Assembly (NCBI GenBank): GCA_037693485.1
Contig: CM075348.1
Location: 6,634,001-6,698,000, forward strand
Length of the DNA: 64,000 nt
Source of the DNA: Kitagawia praeruptora
Taxonomy: Eukaryota > Streptophyta > Magnoliopsida > Apiales > Apiaceae
Direction of reading: 5' to 3'
Shown here one piece after another: positions 44,601-53,079 of this stretch. Under the pieces are notes generated by a model that had not been told where the DNA came from, did no database searches, and was given only the letters and a program-made list of their open reading frames with translations. The position numbers and the translations under genes are program-made. Within the stretch, counting starts at the first letter, position 1. Every line of letters begins with the position of its first letter.

Positions 44601-45316
44601 TGGATTGCACTGATAGTAGAGCTTTATCTGGTAAAGTTGGATACAACAAAGAAGGTATAGGCTCACACAGAGACAAAAGGCAATATGTTGGTCCTAGAGA
44701 TCCTTCTTCACTGTCTGTTCCAGGTGGTGGTGTCACTCAAGAGAGTTTAGACAGACTAGAGTCAGTACAGCTTGTATATCAGAAGAGTTTAGAGAAGGAT
44801 TTCCTGCTATATTTCATGGCTGATGGAACAGTGTTTAAAGTTTCTGAAAAGGATATTGAATTAAAATACTGGGAAGAACTTGAATATGTTCTGTATATTT
44901 TCAGAGTGAGAAATCAAAGAGCTCAGTCGGTTGCAAATGTGCTCAGACAAAGGATGATTCAAAACCTTGCAAGGAGAAAAATGAAATTCAACAGTAAGTA
45001 TGTTCCTAAGTACAGAGATTGGAATGGCAATCTGATAGAGATGGAGAAGGGAACTACAAAGCTGAAGACTGATCTTGGAATCACTGTTCTGGATTTTAAT
45101 GTGAAATCTGAGGAAGTGAAATACATCAGGCTGGGAAATGAAATGAGAAGAAACAAAATCTACGATCTTAGAGCTGCTATCTATCAAACTGATGAGAATG
45201 ATTCTCAGTTGAGAGAAATCAAGGAAGCTATGCAGATAGAGCTTGAAAATGCTGAAAGAAGATTGCTTATAGACTATCTCAGAACAATGCATGATCTTCA
45301 AGAGATTAGAAATTAA
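41645..45316 (+). CDS. Extra ORF in envelope position of the SIRE-type Copia, function unknown
   Basis: An intact 1223-residue frame from ATG 41645. Residues 1-250 form a folded-looking domain (EAFHLFQNFLKDSEIGKAL, ATFWTNSVYDD, ITPTTVRDAL) of a type seen after pol in other plant Copia elements. Then come a Pro/Ser/Asn linker and two basic clusters (YTRRRKQKANRPS, PVKKRRL) flanking an acidic stretch, like a bipartite nuclear signal. Acidic EIPAEVEIPAED repeats follow, then a coiled coil (about 680-770), a Lys-rich region and a second folded domain at the C-terminus (about 1010-1223). I see no signal peptide and no convincing membrane span, so 'envelope' is a positional label only. It is unbroken while pol has two lesions. 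Nuclear location is inferred from the basic clusters. Confidence 0.85.
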   Translation: MATKAFDAAGLVFLPSNYAAPLENANAPEAFHLFQNFLKDSEIGKALTAPPTLSASQIATFWTNSVYDDGEESGTPTITFTHDESEYIITPTTVRDALDFETHTSYSVVGHDRLRTMLQQIGCAGNLNKLGSLRRPLLRKEWSFFFDCITRAFGKKTTNWDALPLDTLQIGHALLYGGNFDFGRLVLMNLGERLSEPTSVYFARFCQMLFTACVPNITIDEADVIQPFQVAKRMFSDLTNKDVTKQHIPDMFMPLALQNYVNQPQDSQSPQQMPEPLDTIHSEPTPTTTVPTTSHQPQPEHINSSPINSPTINSPPLNSETLNSEPAPTEKPKFKPKRKIHTAQNTKHSKAKQTLHGAVYTRRRKQKANRPSLSPPKESSSEEEEEIVVPPVKKRRLILSESDDENVVDAPEVVSQQTPTVEVAENVAIPAEVEMPAEDIVAVNVEIPAEVEIPAEDAVNIEVPTEDNMPVEEDHRDGFSQVNDVLDSILDPISPFVHTEVPGVADEPAVNLPEAAASHTELISTASPIPDKGDEVDQATKENSESMPVEATKANSVAEPVQHEETIEKIAEVVAETVADTAQHSDSLKDAQANDASAEDESDNSANSDSFLSAPAQTENKQKPFDQPCPSHAIEVEHLAKSAANWYKHDCIFPKGRAAEFVKQTASQISNPEILSCLKATVVQVKTLDGNFADTKQEIASLKTEIQSREMKMERESKIKAAQLSKVQDTLFARLGKVEENQTALFAKVDSIANSLELITSILIPDDVKKGERVAKSKCKVSQTLFQKDDAGDGGASDKSKVLNSETLTLRSGKSLKSQSVGINTETQGTSKTKSLELISNPKTDEELAVKLFMEENAEGVTIEDAKAEEKSLQEKHLKALKSDKLKKNVKVVKAAKPVLKGIQIKEPVGTNQRMQVFRKPIDAEAKQKLKSIVTTSVDTHVVQKNEDTTSVTVQVLTTPLLSSQLKSTFGKGVLHDSRLEATVPMDCTDSRALSGKVGYNKEGIGSHRDKRQYVGPRDPSSLSVPGGGVTQESLDRLESVQLVYQKSLEKDFLLYFMADGTVFKVSEKDIELKYWEELEYVLYIFRVRNQRAQSVANVLRQRMIQNLARRKMKFNSKYVPKYRDWNGNLIEMEKGTTKLKTDLGITVLDFNVKSEEVKYIRLGNEMRRNKIYDLRAAIYQTDENDSQLREIKEAMQIELENAERRLLIDYLRTMHDLQEIRN

Positions 45317-45470
45317 AGTCTGTAAGAATTTTCTTATTTTCTGTAGAAATTGTTAAGTAATAGCTTAAACTCTGTTTGTATGTTAAACACTGTAAACTTT
45401 GTATTTGTTTTATCATCATCATTTACTGTAAAACTTGTACATTCCTGCTAATGGACAAGTTGGGGGAGAT

Positions 45471-45985
45471 TGTTAGAAATGATTGATGAGAACAGTGTTT
45501 GGAAGCTGAAGTGACAAAACAGAGTTTAGCTGGAAGCCGTCAGAGTTTAGTTAAACACTGACTGGAAGCGCAACAGAGATTGTTAAACTCTGTAGCGGTA
45601 TTGTCTGAAGAGTCAACAGTGTTTGAAGATTGATACAAGATAAATATGGAAGCAATATCTTTGAAGATTGGAAAGCTGTCAAAGAGATTGAGTTGACTTG
45701 GAAGACTGGAGCAATCGTGATTGATATCAATTGTATAGCTTAATTGTAGGAGAATCAATTACTGATTGTACGAAGCTGTATGTTTTATAAATACAGTTAG
45801 GTTAACCCTAGAAGGGTATCGAACATTGAGAAATTCATTGATTGTAACCTAAGCAGCTCTCTGTGATATTTTACATCACTGAGAGAGGAATTGTTAATTC
45901 CAAACAGTTTTTAAGTATTAAACAGTGTGTTTTTGTTAAGTTACTCATACAGTATTTGATTAACTATTGTGTATTCGACCTAACA
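45471..45985 (+). repeat. 3' LTR of SIRE-type element
   Basis: 515 bp with about 4 substitutions relative to 34295-34809. Preceded by the polypurine tract and followed by the TGATA duplication. Confidence 0.93.
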
Positions 45986-45990
45986 TGATA

Positions 45991-46682
45991 ACATTGTGTC
46001 TGTTACTGATAGTGAAATTCAACCTGTGATTGAGCCTGTTACTCACTCAGAAAGTGTAAATGAGTCTAGCTCTATTATTCCTAAATCTTTGCCTTTTGTT
46101 CGACCTTCACGAACAAAGGTTGTTCCCAGTAAATTCAAGGACTATACAGGTCTCCCAAACTCAGTTTCTGCCTCTACTTCATGTACTCATCCTCTTCACA
46201 AATATATTTCCTACAATGTCTTTAGGCAACCACATGTCCAGTTTTTAGCCAATATTACAAAAGTCTCAGTACCATATACATATAAACAGGCTGTTGTTCA
46301 TAAGGAATGGTCAGATGCCATGGTTGCTGAAATAACTGCTCTGGAAGCCAACCACACATGGGAGATTGTTCCAAAGCCTCCTGATACGAATATTGTGGAC
46401 TGTAAGTGGATTTTTAAAGTTAAATACATTCCATCTGGTACTATAGATAAATACAAGGCTCGTCTTGTAGCCAAGGGGTTTACTCAGACTATTGGTGTCG
46501 ACTATTTTGAAACATATGCCCCTGTCACTAAAATGACAACGGTTCATGTTGTGATTGCACTAGCTGCTAAGTTCAATTGGTTTATTCATCAAATGGATGT
46601 TAATAATGCTTTTTTACATGGCTCATTGACTGAGGAAATTTATATGAAATTACCTCCTGGCTTTCAGCAGCTGTCTTCTGAT
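45991..46682 (+). pseudogene. Outer Copia reverse transcriptase, 3' truncated
   Basis: Continues the outer element after the nested insertion: a Ser/Pro linker, then reverse transcriptase with KYKARLVAKGFTQ and QMDVNNAFLHG, breaking off after KLPPGFQQL. The YVDD motif, RNase H, the polypurine tract and the start of the LTR are deleted; the frame runs directly into LTR sequence at 46683. Confidence 0.88.
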
Positions 46683-46938
46683 GGCTGGCATCAAGCTGGC
46701 AAGTCAGTTACAGAAAGTTTGTTAGCATTCACTTGTATATATAGATCATTCTCTCTCCCTTCTCTGTAACGACTTGTACACAATCTCTCTATGTCTGTCT
46801 CTTTAATCTCTCTACAATCTCTCTGTAATCTAGTGGTTCATTTCATAAATATGTAAACATTTCTTTAGTTCTGAATATGAGATGATGAGTATCTTTGATT
46901 ACTAAATACATTGTTGAGTTGGATTCATACTTGTGTCA
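46683..46938 (+). repeat. Truncated 3' LTR of outer Copia
   Basis: 256 bp equivalent to 31268-31523 (about 5 differences). The first 82 bp are missing because of the deletion from reverse transcriptase into the LTR. Confidence 0.9.
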
Positions 46939-46943
46939 CATCT

Positions 46944-47657
46944 GCTTCACTTTCTTGCCTATTTACAAAGGGAATTCATATTGATCATTCTCATCATTAT
47001 TCATTCATATTTACATATTTAATGTCAAATTATATCCTAAAAAACCAAGAATCATTATAAGTAATAAAAGCAAGCATCAGCATGTTACATTTACTAGCTG
47101 GATGCCTTGCAACATGACGTGCAACCTAATCGAATTAAACTTATGATTAACAAACAAGAGTCATTATAAGTAATAAATTCTATATATAAAATAACGAATG
47201 ATAGTCGCGACAACCTGTTTACTACACACAGAGTAAGGGTAAGGCTAAGCAGTCCCGCCCTTAGGAAGGCTTAGTAATAGGTGCGAAAAGATAAAAGGGC
47301 ACATAGAAATATCCATTGGAAGTTTTTAACAAAAATCTAAAATGCATAAATCACCCTAAATATACAAACACAAATCAAGATTTGAGTTGATGCATTTCAA
47401 ACAAAACAAAACAGTAATCAGCACAACAATGGAGTGGCTCTGAAGGTATATTGGGACCTTGCAGACACACCAGAATAACATAATAGTCTTATAGACACGC
47501 ATATCCAAGAAATAAACATGTGAAACTTATATACCTCATGCCCAATGATAGTAGCAATCTCTGCATCTGATTTAAGTTCCTTAAGCAAACCTGTATTCAC
47601 AAAAATCTTCCCACCAAGTGAAGAAGTAGCAGTAACAGTAGGGTCATCCACAACTAT
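46944..47657 (-). pseudogene. OMA1-like gene, middle pieces and introns
   Basis: 47535-47657 encodes IVVDDPTVTATSSLGG and a segment ending IIGHE, with a GT donor at 47534. 47095-47125 looks like a 31-nt exon after CGATTAG, giving VARHVARHPA, where relatives have VGHAVARHAA. 46944-46985 encodes IPFVNRQESEAD, the third zinc-ligand region, cut by the outer Copia. No good acceptor is visible before the last piece. The rest is intron. Confidence 0.72.
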
Positions 47658-47662
47658 AAACT

Positions 47663-47970
47663 TGTTAGTAGTTAATCTTTAATCTTGTGATTTTGTTGGC
47701 ATTGTTTAGCCATTGAATAAGCCATTGAATAAGCCTCCAGAGAGCAACGTTTGTTTAGGAGAATAAAGTTAGGAAGGAGTCAGTTTAGTCCATGACTCTA
47801 GTCCCTAATTTCTAGCTGTTAGTTCAGATTGTATTCTTTATATATCGTATTGCATTATCAATGAAAAGCAAGTCGTTTGGCGAGCATATTAGTGTGTGTT
47901 TACTTTGATAAAGATATCAAACAGATTATACATATACATATATGCAGGTGTGAGGGTTTTTGATCCAATA
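47663..47970 (+). repeat. 5' LTR of Copia in OMA1-like gene
   Basis: 308 bp, identical to the 3' LTR except for one base in a T homopolymer. Contains a short internal repeat CCATTGAATAAG. Confidence 0.93.
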
Positions 47971-47998
47971 TTTTGGTATCAGAGCCTGGTTCATATCA

Positions 47999-50900
47999 AT
48001 GGCGGCTAACGTGGAGACAAGCAAGAGTAAGGGAGGAAGCCTTGGCCTGAGTTATCCCATGCTGTCAAGGAGCAATTATACGACGTGGTCCTTGAAGATG
48101 CGGGTATTTATGCAGGCTCATGAGGTTTGGGAAGCCATAGAACCTAGCGATCCAAAAGTAGTGATCGAGGTTAAAAAGGATAAAGTGGCACTGGCCATGA
48201 TTTATCAAGGCATTCCAGAAGAGATGTTGCTGTCTATTTCAGAGAAGAAAACGACTAAAGAAGCCTGGGAATCACTAAAGACTATGTGTCTTGGTGCAGA
48301 TCGTGTAAAAGCGGCAAGGGTTCAAACCTTAAAGTCAGAATTCGAGTCACTAAGCATGGGTGAAACAGAACAGATTGATGAGTTCTATTTGAAACTCAAT
48401 GGAATTGTTACAACAATTCGATCACTGGGTGAAGGCATGGCAAAACCATATGTAGTAAAGAAGTTACTAAGAGCAGTTCCATCAAAGTTTTTGCAAATCA
48501 CATCGACAATTGAACAGCTTGGTGATTTGGAAAAAATGACTGTTGAAGAGGCTATAGGTTCTCTGAAAGCACATGAAGAACGTCTAAAGGGACAGAGTCA
48601 GAATCAAGGTGGGGGTGGACAACTGATGTTGACTCAAGAAGAATGGTCGAAAAAGGAACATGAGGAAATGAAGGTGTTACTTACCAGGGATGAGTGGTTG
48701 AAACAAAAGAAAAAGGGTAGTTTTGAAGGGACATCCAACACAAGGGGACATGGAGGGCGAGATAAAAGGACGATAAGATGCTACAATTGCAACATTCTAG
48801 GTCATTACGCAGCAGAGTGTAAAAGACCACGAAGATCAAAAGGACAAGTGCAAGAAGCGAATGTAGCTGAGATAGATGATGAGGAACCAGCCTTGCTTAT
48901 GGCTGAACACAAGAATGGAAAGAATGTCATGAAGGTGCAACATGAGCCCAATGTAACACTAGTGATCACTCCTGTAATTGAAAAGAAGCAAGTAGAGTCT
49001 GACATATGGTATCTAGATAATGGAGCAAGCAACCATATGACTGGACAAAAGTCAAAATTCAAAAGCTTAGACGAGGGAGTCACTGGACAGGTCAAGTTTG
49101 GCGATGGCTCAACAATTCAAATACAAGGAAAGGGCTCAATTGGTTTCAAGTGCAAAAATGGGGAAGAACAAATTGTCAATGAGGTATACTATATCCCATC
49201 TCTCTGTAATAATATTCTGAGTTTAGGACAATTAACAGAAGAGGGAAAAGAGGTGGTAATCAATGGTGAATACTTGCGTGTTTATGATGAGAATGAGAGG
49301 TTGTTAATGAAGGTCAAAAAATCACCTAATAGACTCTATAAGTTAAATATTGAGACCTATAGTCCTATGTGCTTGTTTACAAAAATGGAAGATACTTCTT
49401 GGTTATGGCATTCTCGTTTGGGACATGTTAATTTCCAAGCTTTGGAACTCATGTCAAGAAAACAAATGGCTCGAGGCATGCCTAAGATCGTTCAACCAAA
49501 GAGGACGTGTCATGGCTGTTTGATGTCGAAGCAAACTAGGAGGTCATTTCCAACCAAGGCTCAGTACAGTGCAAAAGAACTACTCGAACTTGTTCATGGA
49601 GATCTGTGTGGCCCTATACAACCAGAGACTACAGCTGGGAATAAGTATTTTTTCCTCTTGGTGGATGACTATAGCAGGGTCATGTGGGTGTATTTTCTGA
49701 AGAACAAGAGTGAGGCACTTGGGGCTTTCAAGAAATTCCGAGCAAAGGTAGAAGATGGGCCTAACAGAAGGGTGAAAGTACTTAGAACAGACAGAGGTGG
49801 TGAGTTTATGTCAAATGAATTTAACACCTACTGTGATGAAGCTGGGATCACCAGACACTACACTACACCATATACGCCTCAACAGAATGGTGTTGTGGAA
49901 CGTCGAAACAGGACAGTGGTGGAGATGGCAAGGAGTTTTTTGAAAGAAAAACAGGTTCCATTGTTCCTATGGGGAGAAGCAATTCGACATTCAGTGTATG
50001 TTCTTAACAGGCTTCCTACACGTGCTCTAACTGGAGTAACTCCCTATGAAGCTTGGTCTGAAAAGAAACCTGATGTTGCACACATAAGAGTATTCAGATG
50101 TTTGGCTCATATGAGAGTGCCAGAGCCTAAAAAGAAGAAATTAGATGATCGAAGCATAATGGTGATTAATCTGGGAAAGGAAGCAGGTACTAAAGCTTAT
50201 CGTTTGTACGATCCAGAAGGAAAACGTGTGTATGTTAGTCGAGATGTTAAATTTGAGGAAGACAAACCATGTCCATGGAACTCTCAGTCTGCAGAAAAAC
50301 CAGACACGATTGATTCATTCTCAGTGTTGGAAGTGAATACAGAAACTCAGGGAGTTACAGATACAGTGGATACAAACAATAGTGATCGTGGCACTCCAAA
50401 CAGGGGCAACTCGAACAGCCCTTATGTTGACAGTAATTCTGTTAACTCAAGTGGTTCATATACAGAGGTAGTGACTCCACCACAAACTCATATACCTTCA
50501 TATAATCCTGACAACTATGATGGTAGTACTGAGCCAAAGAGGTTCAGAAATCTTGAAGAAATATATGCTGAGACAGAAGAAATGCAAATGGAGGAGGAGT
50601 TGTTGTTTGTAGGAGCTGATGAACCTGAGAACTACAAGAGTGCATCAAAGGACCGAGAATGGAAGTTGGCTATGCAACGAGAAATCGAGTCTATAGAAAA
50701 GAATGGGACTTGGAAACTGACAGAGGTGCCTTATGGTCATAAAGTTATTGGCTTGAAATGGGTATATAAGCTCAAACGAGATGCAAATGGAAACATAGTG
50801 AAGTACAAGGCAAGATTGGTCGCTAAAGGGTACGTTCAGGAGCAAGGGGTTGATTTTAAGGAGGTATTTGCACCTGTTACACGACTGGAGACTGTTAGAT

Positions 50901-52162
50901 TGATTTTAGCATTGTCAGCAAAGAACAAGTGGGGGGTACATCATATGGATGTAAAAACCGCATTTTTAAATGGAGAGATTACTGAAGAGGTGTATGTTGT
51001 TCAACCAGAAGGATTTGTAAAAGAGGGCAAGGAACACATGGTTTACAAATTAATGAAGGCATTGTATGGGCTTCGACAAGCCCCACGTGCGTGGTATAAG
51101 AAACTCAACATCTGCCTAATTAAACTTGGTTTTGAGCGATGCCCTTATGAACATGCTGTATATACGAAGAGGATGGGAGGTGAAAGTTTGATTGTTGCAG
51201 TGTATGTGGACGATCTTTTAGTTACTGGTTCTGATGTTACACTCATAGAGGAGTTCAAGAAACAGATGTGTCATGAGTTTGAAATGAGTGATTTAGGGAG
51301 ACTGTCATACTATCTAGGAATTGAAGTCGAACAAGGTGCTGGCTATATTGAACTTAGACAGTCTGGATATGCACGTAAAATACTTGAGAAGGCAGGCATG
51401 GCAGGGTGTAATCCGACAAAATACCCCATGGATCCAAAAGAGTGCATAACAAAGGATGAGGCAGGGAAAATGGTGGATGCTACACAGTATAAAAGCATGG
51501 TTGGTGGGTTACGTTATTTGGTCCACACTAGGCCTGATATATCGTATGCAGTAGGTGTTGTGAGTCGTTACATGGAGAGGCCAACAGTTATGCACCAGAA
51601 TGCTGTGAAAAGGATTTTAAGTTACATAAAAGGAACACTGCAGTTTGGTTTGGTTTATACAGAAAAGGGAGGAAATAATGTGCTGACAGGATACTCAGAC
51701 AGTGACTTAGCTGGAAACATTGATGATCGAAAAAGCACTGGAGGCATGGTATTCTACTTGAATGACAGCATTATAACTTGGGTCTCTCAGAAGCAAAGAT
51801 GTGTGGCTCTCTCTTCGTGTGAAGCAGAGTTCATGGCAGCTACTGCAACAGCTTGCCAAGGGATATGGCTAAGGAATTTGATGAATCAGATAACAGATGA
51901 AAAGATAGGTCCAGTGGTCATCTATGTGGATAACAAATCAGCAATTGACTTGGCCAAAGACCCGGTGTTTCATGGACGGAGCAAACATATCGATATTCGA
52001 TATCATTTCATCAGGGAATGTATTGAACGAGGTGAGATAGTCATAAGACATGTCTGCAGTGAAAACCAAAGAGCTGATGTCTTGACCAAAGCAATGTCCA
52101 CTGTGAAGTTTGAAAGGATGCGGAAACTGTTAGGTGTCAAAGATCTCCTCAAGCAAGCTTAA
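47999..52162 (+). CDS. Copia gag-pol polyprotein (intact)
   Basis: 1387 residues from ATG 47999. Gag has the UBN2 type (NYTTWSLKMRVFM) and one knuckle (CYNCNILGHYAAEC, about residue 260). Protease is WYLDNGASNHMTG, where DNG replaces DSG, as is common in this group. Integrase has HSRLGHVN, DRGGEF and PQQNGVVERRNR. Reverse transcriptase has KARLVAKGYVQ and YVDDLLVTG, and RNase H has GYSDSDLAGN, SSCEAEFMA and ADVLTKAM. No stop or frameshift. The open frame extends 13 codons upstream of the ATG, into the LTR. Confidence 0.94.
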   Translation: MAANVETSKSKGGSLGLSYPMLSRSNYTTWSLKMRVFMQAHEVWEAIEPSDPKVVIEVKKDKVALAMIYQGIPEEMLLSISEKKTTKEAWESLKTMCLGADRVKAARVQTLKSEFESLSMGETEQIDEFYLKLNGIVTTIRSLGEGMAKPYVVKKLLRAVPSKFLQITSTIEQLGDLEKMTVEEAIGSLKAHEERLKGQSQNQGGGGQLMLTQEEWSKKEHEEMKVLLTRDEWLKQKKKGSFEGTSNTRGHGGRDKRTIRCYNCNILGHYAAECKRPRRSKGQVQEANVAEIDDEEPALLMAEHKNGKNVMKVQHEPNVTLVITPVIEKKQVESDIWYLDNGASNHMTGQKSKFKSLDEGVTGQVKFGDGSTIQIQGKGSIGFKCKNGEEQIVNEVYYIPSLCNNILSLGQLTEEGKEVVINGEYLRVYDENERLLMKVKKSPNRLYKLNIETYSPMCLFTKMEDTSWLWHSRLGHVNFQALELMSRKQMARGMPKIVQPKRTCHGCLMSKQTRRSFPTKAQYSAKELLELVHGDLCGPIQPETTAGNKYFFLLVDDYSRVMWVYFLKNKSEALGAFKKFRAKVEDGPNRRVKVLRTDRGGEFMSNEFNTYCDEAGITRHYTTPYTPQQNGVVERRNRTVVEMARSFLKEKQVPLFLWGEAIRHSVYVLNRLPTRALTGVTPYEAWSEKKPDVAHIRVFRCLAHMRVPEPKKKKLDDRSIMVINLGKEAGTKAYRLYDPEGKRVYVSRDVKFEEDKPCPWNSQSAEKPDTIDSFSVLEVNTETQGVTDTVDTNNSDRGTPNRGNSNSPYVDSNSVNSSGSYTEVVTPPQTHIPSYNPDNYDGSTEPKRFRNLEEIYAETEEMQMEEELLFVGADEPENYKSASKDREWKLAMQREIESIEKNGTWKLTEVPYGHKVIGLKWVYKLKRDANGNIVKYKARLVAKGYVQEQGVDFKEVFAPVTRLETVRLILALSAKNKWGVHHMDVKTAFLNGEITEEVYVVQPEGFVKEGKEHMVYKLMKALYGLRQAPRAWYKKLNICLIKLGFERCPYEHAVYTKRMGGESLIVAVYVDDLLVTGSDVTLIEEFKKQMCHEFEMSDLGRLSYYLGIEVEQGAGYIELRQSGYARKILEKAGMAGCNPTKYPMDPKECITKDEAGKMVDATQYKSMVGGLRYLVHTRPDISYAVGVVSRYMERPTVMHQNAVKRILSYIKGTLQFGLVYTEKGGNNVLTGYSDSDLAGNIDDRKSTGGMVFYLNDSIITWVSQKQRCVALSSCEAEFMAATATACQGIWLRNLMNQITDEKIGPVVIYVDNKSAIDLAKDPVFHGRSKHIDIRYHFIRECIERGEIVIRHVCSENQRADVLTKAMSTVKFERMRKLLGVKDLLKQA

Positions 52163-52178
52163 AGATTACGGGGGAAAT

Positions 52179-52487
52179 TGTTAGTAGTTAATCTTTAATC
52201 TTGTGATTTTTGTTGGCATTGTTTAGCCATTGAATAAGCCATTGAATAAGCCTCCAGAGAGCAACGTTTGTTTAGGAGAATAAAGTTAGGAAGGAGTCAG
52301 TTTAGTCCATGACTCTAGTCCCTAATTTCTAGCTGTTAGTTCAGATTGTATTCTTTATATATCGTATTGCATTATCAATGAAAAGCAAGTCGTTTGGCGA
52401 GCATATTAGTGTGTGTTTACTTTGATAAAGATATCAAACAGATTATACATATACATATATGCAGGTGTGAGGGTTTTTGATCCAATA
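52179..52487 (+). repeat. 3' LTR of Copia in OMA1-like gene
   Basis: 309 bp, one base longer than its partner. It directly follows the polypurine tract. Confidence 0.93.
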
Positions 52488-53079
52488 AAACTTCCATGTA
52501 AATCCCCTCAGATGATCAACACGAACATTTTGATTGTTCATAGCTTTCAAATCACTCTCTAATGCCTCAACAATCTGTTCTCCAATCCTCTTAACCCGAA
52601 CACTATCTGGGTGTTCCTCGGAAAGTATCTTTAAGTACTGAAGTTGCCGTTGAAATAAACGATCACCAACAGTTTTATCACAATCTGATGGGAAAAACAC
52701 AATGTGGGTTCTGTTGGTGTAAGGTATTTTTTCGGATAACATATAGGCAAAGAAAGTAACTTCGACAGCAAGAGCAGAAACAAGGAGAAATATAATTCTG
52801 TTGAGAGTACGTTACAACCCGACCCTCAGGTGAAGAAGGTTTTTTTGGTGTTCCAAGTAGTATATTTTTGTACCATTTATGAACACCAGAGTTGTGGTAG
52901 TGTCTTACAAGATATAGATTGTTGGGGTAGTTTGTGTATCCATTTTTCGAAGAAATTTGCGATTTCAAACCTACGAGACTTGAGAAAGAAGCATTTCGGT
53001 TCAGAGTCGGGTGATTGTTGCAAGTGAATCTCTTGGAAATAGATGAAGTAGCAAGCTTTGATATTCTTGAGTACCACAT
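52488..53079 (-). pseudogene. OMA1-like gene, first coding piece
   Basis: Starts with ATG at 53077-53079 (MWYSRISKLATSSISKRF), a basic, Ser-rich mitochondrial presequence. It runs to SSPEGRVV, where reading must move by one base near 52805-52830 to enter IIFLLVSALAVEVTFFAY, the membrane segment. IPYTNRTHIVF and HPDSVRVKRIGEQIVEAL follow up to the AAACT duplication of the Copia. The frame change is too tight for an intron, so I read it as a frameshift. Confidence 0.78.

Larger units (their letters stand above)
34295..45985 (+). mobile_element. SIRE-type Copia, 11.7 kb, with an extra 3' ORF, nested in the outer Copia
   Basis: Two 515-bp LTRs with about 4 differences are flanked by TGATA (34290-34294 and 45986-45990). 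A primer site TGGTATCAGAGCC lies at 34812-34824. Order: large gag with three zinc knuckles, pol, a 1.2 kb spacer, then a 1223-residue ORF before the polypurine tract (TTGGGGGAG, near 45460-45468). That layout, with an ORF in the envelope position, defines the SIRE/Maximus branch of Copia. Pol is damaged (see its entry), so the copy probably needs help to move. The word AAACTCTG is scattered through it about 28 times. Confidence 0.93.
31186..46938 (+). mobile_element. Degraded Copia element inside an OMA1-like exon
   Basis: The left LTR is 31186-31523, followed by the primer site TGGTATCAGAGC (31524-31535). The right LTR is truncated (46683-46938) and matches 31268-31523, with about 5 differences in 256 bp. 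The 5-bp duplication CATCT lies at 31181-31185 and 46939-46943. Coding sequence has stops and a frameshift, and everything from mid reverse transcriptase to the first 82 bp of the 3' LTR is deleted. An 11.7 kb SIRE-type element is nested at 34295-45985. Confidence 0.92.
47663..52487 (+). mobile_element. Young, intact Copia element inside an OMA1-like exon
   Basis: LTRs 47663-47970 and 52179-52487 differ by a single T in a T run. The 5-bp duplication AAACT lies at 47658-47662 and 52488-52492. A primer site TGGTATCAGAGCC follows the 5' LTR, and a purine tract ending in GGGGGAAAT precedes the 3' LTR. LTRs begin TGTTAG and end CCAATA. One unbroken gag-pol frame. It lies head-on to the gene it destroyed. 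A structurally complete, possibly autonomous copy. Confidence 0.95.
30858..53079 (-). pseudogene. OMA1-like mitochondrial M48 metallopeptidase, broken by two Copia insertions
   Basis: Pieces of one gene lie in order on the minus strand: 53079-52488, 47657-47535, probably 47125-47095, 46985-46944 and 31185-30858. They match OMA1-type inner-membrane peptidases: a basic presequence, one hydrophobic segment, IPYTNRTHIV, GGKIFVNTGLL, DAEIATIIGHE, the third zinc-ligand motif ESEAD, and ASAGYDPQE followed by PSGKKRA. Two LTR elements interrupt it inside exons. Removing each element with one copy of its target duplication restores the local frame, which shows that both hits were in coding sequence. 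Further damage: a frameshift near 52805-52830, and apparent loss of the second His of HExxH (HEVAR). The gene cannot give a normal enzyme. OMA1 normally controls OPA1-type processing and inner-membrane quality; another intact copy elsewhere is likely. Confidence 0.85.

Noticed and set aside
41645..45316. Calling the extra ORF an envelope protein
   Set aside because: No signal peptide, no transmembrane span and no glycoprotein features; position alone does not justify the name.
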